The notes under the pieces were generated by a model. It had not been told where the DNA came from and searched no databases. It saw nothing but the letters and a program-made list of their open reading frames with translations. A stretch of 12,303 bases of DNA, taken from Desulfomonile sp. GTDB lineage: Bacteria; Desulfobacterota; Desulfomonilia; Desulfomonilales; Desulfomonilaceae. A program made the position numbers and the translations under genes. The DNA lies in NCBI GenBank assembly GCA_020216785.1, contig JAIWNO010000302.1, positions 1 to 12,303 on the forward strand, given 5' to 3'. How positions within the stretch are numbered: position 1 is the stretch's first letter; each line of letters opens with the position of its first letter. Positions 1-7,037 of the stretch are shown here, in pieces.

Positions 1-111
1 GGACCCAGCCGCTCATCAACACCCCGAAGTGCCGCAAACTCGGGGCAGTGAAGCAGTCCGCAAAACGCACCTTGTCAACCTGAAACGGCTGTACAGGTTC
101 CGCTTGCGTAT
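1..111 (-). pseudogene. decayed IS transposase, N-terminal fragment (runs off window edge)
   Basis: On the minus strand, one frame reads PVQPFQVDKVRFADCFTAP and continues SLRHFGVLMSGWV to the window edge. This resembles the N-terminus of DDE transposases of the IS701/IS4-like kind, which commonly begin with a motif ending in a Gly-Trp-Val/Leu segment. The family assignment is inference from a short stretch. Compared with the right-hand copy, the expected ATG (at 109-111) is ATA and one base is missing in the CCTG(C)ACAG stretch. The frame is therefore shifted relative to its start codon, and the gene is probably dead. The rest of the transposase lies outside the window. It lies about 350 bases downstream of etfA, in the same orientation. 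Confidence 0.6.
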
Positions 112-225
112 CGACGTTCCTCCCCTTGCTTTTTTTCTCAAAGCGTCTATGGCGGGAGCGCCGATGATTTTCAAGGAAATCCGCTGCAATATCAGACTAT
201 TGATCCAAAAAGGGCAAAACTATAG
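80..225 (-). repeat. IS-derived inverted repeat, left copy
   Basis: Read on the minus strand from 225 to 80, this segment matches 11982-12128 on the plus strand. By eye there are seven mismatches and one single-base gap, about 95% identity. Both copies begin with the palindrome CTATAG followed by TTTTGCCC. Similarity stops abruptly just after GTTTCAG, inside the first codons of a transposase-like reading frame. The repeat therefore looks like the 5' end of an insertion sequence: terminal region, untranslated leader and the first about 11 codons. The two copies face each other across the 11.8 kb between them. Confidence 0.9.
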
Positions 226-403
226 TACGGACCTTATCCTCGGCTGAAAACTTCCTCCTTCTTCCTGCCACGGCCACATCTTCCTTCACGGTCATATGCT
301 AACCGATCAAGGGGAAATGTCCAATTCCGTCTGAGGCAAAACAAAAGCCCACAGCAAGATTGCTCAAGCTGTTCCTCTGGATATGGCTCGCGACACGACA
401 CGG

Positions 404-461
404 CGTTCCCTGGAGAACACGCTGGTCGCGCGTCTCCGGGAAACGGTCGCTTGGACCAGCG
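404..461 (-). terminator. possible stem-loop downstream of etfA
   Basis: Immediately after the etfA stop, CGCTGGTC (420-427) can pair perfectly with GACCAGCG (454-461). An alternative imperfect 13-bp stem pairs 404-416 with 433-445. No run of T follows on the minus strand, so this is not a canonical intrinsic terminator. It may be a Rho-dependent or 3'-protecting structure ending the operon. The rest of 226-463 shows no gene or other structure I can support. Confidence 0.3.
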
Positions 462-463
462 CT

Positions 464-1441
464 CTACCCTTTCAACTCTTTAATCTTCTCTTCGAGAGCG
501 GGCACCACATCCGCGAGGTTGGCCACTATGCCGTATTGCGCGGCCCGGAAGATCGGCGCACGCGGGTCTTTATTCACCGCGACGATGAGCGGATTGCCCT
601 TGATCCCGCCCAGATGCTGGAACGCCCCGCTGATACCAAGCGCCAGGTAGACCTTGGGCTTCACTTCGACGCCCGATGTTCCCACTTGCCGATACTTGGG
701 TAGAAGACCTTTGTCCACGATCGGCCGTGAGCACGCGACCACTCCGCCCATCGCGTCAGCCAAGGACTCGAACATGCTCAGGTCTTCCTCATCGCCGATG
801 CCGCGACCGATTGCGACGATAATGTCCGCAGACGCGATATCCACGTCGCCCTTCTCGGCTTCCACGTAGGAGAGGAACCGTTTGCGAAGCGGCTCATCGC
901 CGAGCGGCGACGCGACTTTCTCGATCGCCCCGGGAGCCGCTCCCGAAGGTGCGAAGGAGAAGAAACCCGAACGAAGCGTCGCCACGATCCTTGAGGCACC
1001 TTTGAATGACACGAGAGCATTGACCTTGTAGCTGTAGATCTGTCGAAGGGCTTTTACTTTGCCGCCGTCCACCTCGAAGCCGATGCAGTCGGTGGCGAGC
1101 GCAGCATCCAGGGCCACCGAAAGGCCCGGAGCCAAATCAATGATCGAGTTTGAGTTGCCGATCACCAGGACGTATGAATCCTGGCCCGCGAGTAAACCCG
1201 TCAGTGTTTTCACGAAAGGCTCGGAATTGAAGTTCGCCAGTCGCGGATCGTCAACCACGACGACTTTGGGGCATTCCTTGGCAAGTTGGTCTGCCATCGC
1301 GTCTACACCGCTGCCAAGCAGAAGACACGCAAGTTCCGCTCCGGTCTTCTGGGCCAGATCGCGGCCCGCGGCCAGCGCGTCCCATGTGGTATCCCGAAGA
1401 TGCTGCTGCCGATGTTCCGCCAGAACGTATATAGTTTTCAT
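464..1441 (-). CDS. etfA: electron transfer flavoprotein alpha subunit (EtfA)
   Basis: This is the FAD-binding subunit of the cytoplasmic electron transfer flavoprotein. It accepts electrons from the acyl-CoA dehydrogenase encoded upstream and passes them to the membrane oxidoreductase of the same operon. At 325 residues it has the usual family length. The N-terminal half is the alpha/beta Etf domain (about 1-190). The C-terminal FAD domain shows the conserved run SRPIVDKGLLPKYRQVG from residue 238. It also shows GISGAFQHLGGI (269-280) and NKDPRAPIF (290-298), the family signature around the flavin. The start is ATG at 1441, which overlaps the etfB stop as TGATG and so indicates translational coupling. 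A purine-rich GGGGG lies upstream inside etfB. It is the last gene of the five-gene operon. No residue needed for FAD binding looks missing by eye. Confidence 0.95.
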   Translation of the reverse strand: MKTIYVLAEHRQQHLRDTTWDALAAGRDLAQKTGAELACLLLGSGVDAMADQLAKECPKVVVVDDPRLANFNSEPFVKTLTGLLAGQDSYVLVIGNSNSIIDLAPGLSVALDAALATDCIGFEVDGGKVKALRQIYSYKVNALVSFKGASRIVATLRSGFFSFAPSGAAPGAIEKVASPLGDEPLRKRFLSYVEAEKGDVDIASADIIVAIGRGIGDEEDLSMFESLADAMGGVVACSRPIVDKGLLPKYRQVGTSGVEVKPKVYLALGISGAFQHLGGIKGNPLIVAVNKDPRAPIFRAAQYGIVANLADVVPALEEKIKELKG

Positions 1442-2232
1442 CAGGCGATGCCCCCTTTCTCCTTGAGGATCTCCGCAAGTCGGGCGGCAGCGTCGGCCGG
1501 ACTGCCGGCGATTATCTCCGCTCCCTCTCCTTCCGGCGGTAGAAAGACCTTTTCGATTTCGACCTTCGCGCCGGCCGAGCCAACGTCGGCTTCATCAAGG
1601 CCAAGTTCTCCGCGGTCCACAGTCGGGATCTCTATCGAAGCCACCTTCCGCACTGCACGGATAGACACGAAGCGCGGCTCGTTAATTCCCGTGGCAACCG
1701 AGACCACTGCGGGCAGATCTATGTCGAGCCTTTCCGACAGGCCCGCCTCCAGTTCGCGTCTCACGGTAATGCTGCCGTTTTTCACTTCGATCTTGTGGAC
1801 GAGCGTTGCCACTGGAACACCGAGCATAGCTGCCAGCATCCCGCCGAATTGGCCCCCGCAGTCGTCGTCGGCCAGGGTACCGGTGAGGACAAGGTCATAT
1901 GATCGCTGCTTCAGAAAGGCTGCGAGGATATGGGCCGTGGCATATCCGTCGGACCCTTCGAAGGATTCGTCCCAGAGCAGGAACGCTTCGTCAGCCCCTC
2001 GTGCGAGACCTTCCCGGAGCATCTCTTCCGCGTCCTCGTCGCCCACGGTCACCACCGTGACCTTTCCGCCCGTCTTCTCCTTGATGAGGACGGCTTCTTC
2101 GATCGCGAACCGGTCCCAGTCGTTAATGTCGTAGTCCAGGCCACCCTTTTGAATGTCCTTGCCGCCCTTGTCTATGGCGAGGTCGGCCTCGGAGGTGTCA
2201 GGGACCCTCTTTACGCACACGATGATATCCAT
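1441..2232 (-). CDS. etfB: electron transfer flavoprotein beta subunit (EtfB)
   Basis: This is the partner subunit of EtfA. It binds the second nucleotide (AMP, or a second FAD in bifurcating types) and docks the dehydrogenase. At 263 residues it has normal length. It starts with the family motif VCVKRVPDT and has a DRFAIEEAVLIKEK helix near 40-53. The beta-subunit signature runs from VRRELEAGL through DLPAVVSV to NEPRF. The start is ATG 2232, preceded by a very good ribosome site, GGGGAGG, five bases upstream. Only 35 bases separate it from the membrane oxidoreductase gene, and these contain a small CAGGT-TGG-ACCTG hairpin (2249-2261). Whether this Etf is bifurcating cannot be settled here. 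The context, with a membrane quinone reductase and no NADH-linked gene, favours the ordinary non-bifurcating role. Confidence 0.95.
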   Translation of the reverse strand: MDIIVCVKRVPDTSEADLAIDKGGKDIQKGGLDYDINDWDRFAIEEAVLIKEKTGGKVTVVTVGDEDAEEMLREGLARGADEAFLLWDESFEGSDGYATAHILAAFLKQRSYDLVLTGTLADDDCGGQFGGMLAAMLGVPVATLVHKIEVKNGSITVRRELEAGLSERLDIDLPAVVSVATGINEPRFVSIRAVRKVASIEIPTVDRGELGLDEADVGSAGAKVEIEKVFLPPEGEGAEIIAGSPADAAARLAEILKEKGGIA

Positions 2233-2267
2233 GTTGCCTCCCCTTGTTCAGGTTGGACCTGCCGAAT

Positions 2268-4307
2268 TCAAGCCAAATATCGGTCGACCAGCTCAACCAA
2301 GTCGATCACTTCGATCTTGCCCTCGTTGCCTGTTGTCTTTACCGCGTCCTCAAGATTGATGAGACAGAACGGACATGCGGTCACGATCACTTGTGCGCCG
2401 ATTTCTGCGGCCATCTTGACCCGTCGCTCGCCCATGCGCTCCTTTTCTTCCTCATTCTCGTACCAGAGCAGCGGTCCTCCGCCGCTACAACAGAAACTCC
2501 GGGTGAACGAGCGATGCATCTCTCGCAAGTGCATTCCGGGAATGCGGCCGAGCACAGCTCGCGGCTCATTGTACACTCCGTTATGGCGACCGAGGTAGCA
2601 AGGGTCATGGTATGTGACGAGTCGCCCGGCAAGATAGTTGCCTTTGAGTGTAATCCTACCCTGTTCGAGGAACCGGGCCAGCATCTGGCTCGCGTGCGTG
2701 ACCGGGAATTTCACTGGATAGTCATTGCGGATCACATTGAATGCGTGGGGATCGAACGCGACGATTTCGCGGAATTCTCTGGCCTGGAACGCCTCGATAT
2801 TCTTGGAGGAAACCTGCTCGAAAAGGCCTTCCTCGCCCAGCCTGCGGATTTCATTGCCGGAGTCGGTCTCGTCCTTGCCAAGGATGCCGAATTCGACACC
2901 ACTTCGATGCAGGATGCGGGCAAACGACTTGGAGATCTCCTGGATCCTGGGGTCAAATGAGCCGCAGCTGTCAACGAAGAAGAGCGTGTCCGTCGCGTCG
3001 CCTGGCTGAAGCTCCTTCACCTGAATCCCTTCCAGGGCCTTGGTCCATTCCGCGCGTTTGGTCTTGGTCGCCCCGTACGCGTTCCCCTTCTTTTTGATTT
3101 GCTGCAGGGGTTTCTGAAGCGATACCGGCATTTCGCCTTGTTCCACGAGATACCGACGCATATCCACGATCTTGTCGATATATTCGATAAAGATCGGACA
3201 CTCCTGCTCACACGCGCCGCAGGTCGTACATGCCCAGATCTCCTGCTCGGTCACTATATTGCCGGTGAAAGGCTTGTCATCGGGGTCCTTATTTGCGCTG
3301 AAAACAGGATAATGCTCGTACACGTAATCCCTGGCCTTGATACTGATCATTCGCGGAGACAGGGCACGACCGACCGTAGCAGCAGGGCAGTTGTCCGAGC
3401 ATCTGCCGCAGTCAGCGCAGGAATAGAAGTCGAGGACGTGCTTCCAGGTGAACTGCTCGAAGCGGCCTACGCCGCACTCCTCCAGCTCCATCCAGTCGTC
3501 TACCCCCCACCGAACAGGCTTGATGCCGCCTTTATTGAGCTTGGCGAAGAAGACGTTCGGAATCGCCGTGATCACGTGGAAGTGCTTGGAAATCGGCAGA
3601 TAGTTGAGCAGGGTAAAAAAGACAAGAATGTGAGCCCAATATCCCGCGACATGCAGGACACTAAGCGTGGATTGGCTCGCGGCGCCCATAAAGGCCGCCC
3701 CGAGGCTCGCGGCCGGAAAGAGCGCGGCGCCGGACGTGTGCCCTCCGACTGCCAATGCGCTGCCGTCGTAAATCATATCCGTGATCATCAGAGCGGAGAC
3801 CATTCCGAGAATGACATAGGCCTCTGCACCATGTCCTTTACTGGTGCCGGTGTGCTGGTATCGCGCGGGTTTGAAAACCGCACGCCGCACCATCGCTACG
3901 ATGCAGACCACCAGTACCATGAGTACCACGTAGTCTTTGAGCACCTCGTACGCAAAACCGACTGATCCCGTCATCAGCGGGAGGTGAAAACCCGATGAAA
4001 AACCTCGTCCGATTAACGTCAGGGAGCGCAGCGACAGGATCACGAATCCGGCAAAGAGCAGGATGTGCATGATTCCCGCGCCGAGGTAGCGGGGCTGCCT
4101 TGCCTGGCCGAACCCGTATACGATCGCAAGCCAAATCCGTCGTCCGATTTCCGAGAACCGCGGGTCGGGCAGTACGGCCCGAAGGAGTTGGATCCGTCGG
4201 AGCATCACGTAACTGAAAATGGCGATGGCAGCGAGGAGAACTGCGGCGGCAACGATTGGGGCGGAGATGCCGGCAAGCGGAACGTCGGCCGGCTCAAGAA
4301 GAGTCAT
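2268..4307 (-). CDS. membrane EtfAB:menaquinone oxidoreductase-type iron-sulfur protein (HdrD-like, heme b anchor)
   Basis: This protein probably moves electrons from reduced EtfAB to menaquinone. The N-terminal about 240 residues form a nitrate-reductase-gamma-like membrane anchor with five or so hydrophobic helices. Histidines at about 81, 108, 219 and 226 are candidate heme b ligands. Next come two cubane [4Fe-4S] motifs, CADCGRCSDNCP (cysteines 297, 300, 303, 307) and CTTCGACEQECP (360, 363, 366, 370). A C-terminal CCG domain has HDPC (C570), CC (606-607) and CPFC (645-648), fitting one non-cubane cluster. The first CCG repeat keeps only a lone cysteine (448). Such proteins, often named (Fe-S)-binding or heterodisulfide-reductase-related, are the EMO/FadF type known from Syntrophus and relatives. 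I chose ATG 4307, nine bases from AGAGG. The GTG at 4313 is only three bases from it. A true heterodisulfide reductase is unlikely next to etfBA and an acyl-CoA dehydrogenase. Confidence 0.88.
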   Translation of the reverse strand: MTLLEPADVPLAGISAPIVAAAVLLAAIAIFSYVMLRRIQLLRAVLPDPRFSEIGRRIWLAIVYGFGQARQPRYLGAGIMHILLFAGFVILSLRSLTLIGRGFSSGFHLPLMTGSVGFAYEVLKDYVVLMVLVVCIVAMVRRAVFKPARYQHTGTSKGHGAEAYVILGMVSALMITDMIYDGSALAVGGHTSGAALFPAASLGAAFMGAASQSTLSVLHVAGYWAHILVFFTLLNYLPISKHFHVITAIPNVFFAKLNKGGIKPVRWGVDDWMELEECGVGRFEQFTWKHVLDFYSCADCGRCSDNCPAATVGRALSPRMISIKARDYVYEHYPVFSANKDPDDKPFTGNIVTEQEIWACTTCGACEQECPIFIEYIDKIVDMRRYLVEQGEMPVSLQKPLQQIKKKGNAYGATKTKRAEWTKALEGIQVKELQPGDATDTLFFVDSCGSFDPRIQEISKSFARILHRSGVEFGILGKDETDSGNEIRRLGEEGLFEQVSSKNIEAFQAREFREIVAFDPHAFNVIRNDYPVKFPVTHASQMLARFLEQGRITLKGNYLAGRLVTYHDPCYLGRHNGVYNEPRAVLGRIPGMHLREMHRSFTRSFCCSGGGPLLWYENEEEKERMGERRVKMAAEIGAQVIVTACPFCLINLEDAVKTTGNEGKIEVIDLVELVDRYLA

Positions 4308-4348
4308 GGGCACAAACCTCTACATCAAGAAAGTCCATGACAACGCGG

Positions 4349-4380
4349 CGGCTGACGGGATGCTCGTGCCCGTCCAGCCG
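4349..4380 (-). promoter_or_regulatory. strong intercistronic hairpin between regulator and membrane oxidoreductase genes
   Basis: In the 92-base gap between the two genes, CGGCTGACGGG (4349-4359) pairs with CCCGTCCAGCCG (4369-4380). This gives an 11-bp GC-rich stem with one bulged C and a nine-base loop. No T-run follows on the minus strand, so it is not a classical terminator. It could be an RNA processing or stability element that sets different levels for the regulator and the respiratory genes. The stem is seen in the sequence; the role is inference. Confidence 0.45.
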
Positions 4381-4399
4381 GCGCGCGTCTGAGCAAAAT

Positions 4400-5086
4400 T
4401 CAGCTTATCAGCACGGCGAGTATCTTGGCCGGCTTGTCCCCGTAGGCCTTTACGAGGTGCTTTGTTGTGGAATCGTAGTATATGGCGTCGCCCGGTCTTA
4501 TGACATCTCGGGTTTCACCGACCACCACCTCCATTTCACCTTCCAGGACGTAAATGAACTCCTGACCGTCGTGAACAGAAAGCTCGTCAGCCGCGGACGG
4601 ATAGAGCGTTACGATAAAAGGCTCCATCTTGCGGTCTTTCTTGTTCGGCGCCAGCGACTCGTACTCATATCCGTGCCTGGTTTCCTTTGCCTGGCCGAAC
4701 CGCGCCACGGATTTCCGCTGATCCGCGCGGACGATTGTGAACTCTTCCCGGCCTTCGGAGATTACGTCCGCCATGCGCATGGACAGCACCTTGGACAGCT
4801 TGATCAGATGTCCGAGCGGCAGGAACGTCTCTCCTGCTTCCACCTGGGCCAGCGTTTCCCGATCAATGCCCGTGCGATCGGCCAGTTCATCAAGCGTAAA
4901 TCCGCGCTCTTCCCGCGTGGCCTTTAGTCTGGCAGCGTGGTCCGCCGCGAGGTCGCGTTCCACTTTTTCCGCTGCCGCAGCCACCGCGGCCGGGTCTGTG
5001 AGCAGGTCATCACCTTTGTGGTGGCCGTACTGGTCGACCATATCAGTCAAGTCCTCGTAGGTCGGTTCCTTTTTTTCTTCGTCCAT
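4400..5086 (-). CDS. XRE-family transcriptional regulator with C-terminal cupin domain
   Basis: This 228-residue protein is predicted to bind DNA and sense a small molecule. An N-terminal acidic extension (1-50) precedes an XRE/Cro-type helix-turn-helix at about 53-107, with the core FTLDELADRTGIDRETLAQVE. A cupin barrel follows at about 155-225, with HDGQEFIYVLEGEMEV (H172, E176, G183) and PGDAIYYDSTTKH (P198, G199, H210). These match the two conserved cupin motifs and suggest a ligand or metal pocket. The start is ATG 5086, with AAAGGA about seven bases upstream. A longer frame back to 5323 would overlap the dehydrogenase gene by nearly 200 bases and has low-complexity arginine-rich sequence, so I rejected it. 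It sits 47 bases after the acyl-CoA dehydrogenase and 92 before the oxidoreductase. It is probably an autoregulator of this operon; the effector is unknown, and an acyl-CoA or free acid is a guess from context. Confidence 0.9.
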   Translation of the reverse strand: MDEEKKEPTYEDLTDMVDQYGHHKGDDLLTDPAAVAAAAEKVERDLAADHAARLKATREERGFTLDELADRTGIDRETLAQVEAGETFLPLGHLIKLSKVLSMRMADVISEGREEFTIVRADQRKSVARFGQAKETRHGYEYESLAPNKKDRKMEPFIVTLYPSAADELSVHDGQEFIYVLEGEMEVVVGETRDVIRPGDAIYYDSTTKHLVKAYGDKPAKILAVLIS

Positions 5087-5133
5087 GATCGGTCCTTTCG
5101 CTCCGCTGCCGGCGGAAAAATTCAGGCCGCAGG

Positions 5134-6303
5134 CTACATCGAGCGCCCGGGAACGCCAACATTTCGCGCGATGACGATCCGCTGCACTTCGGAAGTGCCT
5201 TCGCCGATGTCGAGGAGTTTTTGGTTCCTGTAATGGCGTTCGGCCGCGTAGTCTTTCATGAGCCCATAACCGCCGTGCAATTGCACGCAGTGGTTCGCCG
5301 CTCGGTAATACGTCTCCGAGCACACGAGCTTCGCCATTGCGGCATATTTGGGGGTGAGCCTGTGGTTATCCATGAGCCAGCAAGCTTTGTACAGAAGGAG
5401 CCGCGCCATTTCGATTTCGGTGGCCATATCCGCTATTTTGAACGCGTTTACCTGGAACGACCCGATGGGTCTCCCGAACTGCTTGCGGTTCTTGGAGTAT
5501 TCCAGGGCCAACTCGAACGCCCCTTGCGCTCCGCCCAGCCCCATCGCGCCGATGGAGAGGCGCCCGCCGTCAAGAGTAGCCAGCATCTGGTGGAAGCCCT
5601 CACCTCGCTTCCCCAGCAAGTTGTCTTTGGGAACGCGGCAGTCCTGAAACGTGAGCTGTCCCGTATTGGAGGCGCGCCAGCACATCTTGCCATGCATGGG
5701 TTCCGCGATGAACCCCGGCGTGCCGTTCTCGACCAGGATGCAACTGATTTCGGGTTTGCCGTCGTCTTTCACGCCGGTTTTGCACTGCACGATGCAGACT
5801 GCACTTATGTCCGTGGCCGAGTTGGTGATAAAGATCTTGCTGCCGTTGATTACCCATTCGTTCCCGTCCAATACGGCGGTGGTAAGGGAAGCGCCGGCGT
5901 CGGAACCCGCGTCCGGCTCGGTAAGTCCGAAAGACGAGAGTATTTTCCCTTTGCACAGGTCCGGCAGCCACTTGCGCTTCTGCTCTTCGCTCCCGAAGTA
6001 GTAAATCGGGGCGATTCCGAGAGAGTTCCCCGCAGCGATGGTCGCGGCCTGCGAGCCGTCGATGCGTGCGATCTCCTCGACTATGATGATGTAGTTGAGG
6101 TATCCCACATCGCTGCCGCCGTACTCCTCGGAAACGAACGGACCGAAGAAGTCCAACTCGCCCATTTTCCGAGTCAGCTCGTACGAGAACTCTTCTTTGT
6201 CATCGAGTTCCTGAGCGATAGGAGCGATTTCTTTTTCCGCAAATTCGCGGACCACCTTCCTGGTGAGTTCCGCATCCTTGGGAAGATCGAAGTTCAACGA
6301 CAT
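5134..6303 (-). CDS. acyl-CoA dehydrogenase (FAD-dependent)
   Basis: This enzyme oxidises an acyl-CoA at the alpha-beta bond, giving the enoyl-CoA and passing electrons to Etf. At 389 residues it has the normal length for short/medium-chain or glutaryl-type members. The middle signature GLTEPDAGSDA (126-136) and the FAD-contacting segment WVINGSKIFITNS (150-162) are present. So is the C-terminal signature around QLHGGYG (341-347). The predicted catalytic base is E368 in GEGTSEVQR, the position used by butyryl- and medium-chain enzymes. The start is ATG 6303, with AGGGGG about eight bases upstream. It is the first gene of the operon and lies 47 bases before the regulator. Substrate length or type cannot be read from sequence alone. 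Sharing an operon with etfBA and the membrane reductase suggests one whose electrons are routed to the quinone pool. Confidence 0.95.
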   Translation of the reverse strand: MSLNFDLPKDAELTRKVVREFAEKEIAPIAQELDDKEEFSYELTRKMGELDFFGPFVSEEYGGSDVGYLNYIIIVEEIARIDGSQAATIAAGNSLGIAPIYYFGSEEQKRKWLPDLCKGKILSSFGLTEPDAGSDAGASLTTAVLDGNEWVINGSKIFITNSATDISAVCIVQCKTGVKDDGKPEISCILVENGTPGFIAEPMHGKMCWRASNTGQLTFQDCRVPKDNLLGKRGEGFHQMLATLDGGRLSIGAMGLGGAQGAFELALEYSKNRKQFGRPIGSFQVNAFKIADMATEIEMARLLLYKACWLMDNHRLTPKYAAMAKLVCSETYYRAANHCVQLHGGYGLMKDYAAERHYRNQKLLDIGEGTSEVQRIVIARNVGVPGRSM

Positions 6304-6759
6304 TCTCTTACCCCCTAACCGATGTGGACTGACGAGCCTCCTCTGGAAACGACCGGTGCTGGAAATCGCCGGACCTTCTCAGAGGTCCTCTTGCGGACGT
6401 GATCTCTCCAACGCCGACAAAGCTCGCTTGGAAGTCCGGCCCGTGAAATTGGAACCGATCCCAAAGATCGTGCGTACTTGAAAAGAAATCCCCGCTTCCA
6501 ACTCCCGCGGGTTCAACCCATGTCCCCTTAGGCAGTCGCCGGTTACGCTCACAGGTGCCTTACGATCGAGCCAAGAGGGCCAACGGGCCCGCGCCCGTTA
6601 TTTCCGATCGGCTTCTTCCAACGGAACCCGATCAATCCGTGGTGAAACCACCAACGCGATGCCACGGGCATTCTTGTTGTTCGTTGCGGCTGCTTCGCCA
6701 TAGGAGTTAGTCTTGGGGAAATCTGCCGACGTGGAAAGAACCGTACGCTACCGCGCACG
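6304..6759. other. non-coding divergent region with several small hairpins
   Basis: No gene is supported here. Several short inverted repeats occur: GGACCT-N6-AGGTCC (6371-6388), AACGGGC-CCGC-GCCCGTT (6582-6599), GATCGG-N16-CCGATC (6606-6633) and GTGGT-GAA-ACCAC (6639-6651). If transcription of the acyl-CoA dehydrogenase operon starts near 6760, as one candidate promoter suggests, this would be a leader of about 450 bases carrying those hairpins. Short frames in the stretch, such as a 69-codon one on the minus strand (6549-6758), have biased composition and no ribosome site. I do not call them. Confidence 0.4.
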
Positions 6760-6795
6760 GGATTACTGATAACAGAATGGCGTAATCCTTGTCAA
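6760..6795 (-). promoter_or_regulatory. candidate promoter with overlapping operator-like inverted repeat for the acyl-CoA dehydrogenase operon
   Basis: On the minus strand a perfect TTGACA (6790-6795) is followed after 18 bases by TATCAG (6766-6771), a 4/6 match to the -10 box. TGTTAT at 15 bases is an alternative. GGATTAC (6760-6766) and GTAATCC (6782-6788) form a 7-15-7 inverted repeat with arms centred 22 bases apart, two helical turns. One arm abuts the -35 and the other touches the -10. This is the geometry of a repressor site. The boxes are seen; function is inferred, and the start would lie about 450 bases upstream of the gene. Confidence 0.35.
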
Positions 6796-6869
6796 GGCTG
6801 ACTCGGATCGCCGTAACTCATTTTCTGGACTGCCGAATCTCTACCATCACACGCGGTCCTAAAAAACAG

Positions 6870-6911
6870 TTTTCTTGACCTTTGGGGTTTATTTATTGGT
6901 TTTTCTTGACC
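6870..6911 (+). repeat. 11-base direct repeat TTTTCTTGACC at the lipoprotein promoter
   Basis: Two exact copies lie at 6870-6880 and 6901-6911, 31 bases apart (about three helical turns). The second copy contains the -35 box. The first has no good -10 at 17 bases. Either the first is a duplicated promoter half or the pair is a binding site for a regulator; the sequence does not decide between them. Confidence 0.6.
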
Positions 6912-6935
6912 AAAACACATAAACACGCATATAAT
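6906..6935 (+). promoter_or_regulatory. sigma-70 promoter of the lipoprotein gene
   Basis: TTGACC (6906-6911) is separated by 18 bases from a perfect TATAAT (6930-6935). Transcription would begin near 6942, leaving a leader of about 96 bases before the ATG at 7038. The -35 sits within the second copy of an 11-base direct repeat, TTTTCTTGACC, at 6870-6880 and 6901-6911. Confidence 0.7.
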
Positions 6936-7037
6936 GGCATTGGCAGCGCACCTGTCGCATCTGGTCGCTTTCACATCCGTTGGCTTCCGAGTGGCCACGC
7001 GGTCGGCAGCGAGGCCCTGGAAAAGGAGAATCTGCAC

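Noticed and set aside
3099..3965. Open frame of 288 codons on the plus strand inside the membrane oxidoreductase gene
   Set aside because: Antisense to a gene with intact iron-sulfur motifs; no recognisable protein.
5087..5323. Upstream extension of the regulator to an earlier start
   Set aside because: It would overlap the dehydrogenase gene by about 190 bases. The added residues are arginine-rich filler, and ATG 5086 has a proper ribosome site.
5221..6318. Long open frame (365 codons) on the plus strand opposite the acyl-CoA dehydrogenase
   Set aside because: It is the antisense shadow of a clearly recognisable dehydrogenase. It has no protein family signature, and its existence follows from the GC-rich codon pattern.
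6490..6540. tRNA-like GGTTCAACCC stretch
   Set aside because: The flanking bases do not form a T-arm stem, and no acceptor, D or anticodon arms can be built around it.
6882..7037. Upstream extension of the lipoprotein frame
   Set aside because: The TTGACC/TATAAT promoter lies inside it, there is no ribosome site, and the downstream ATG gives a textbook lipoprotein signal.
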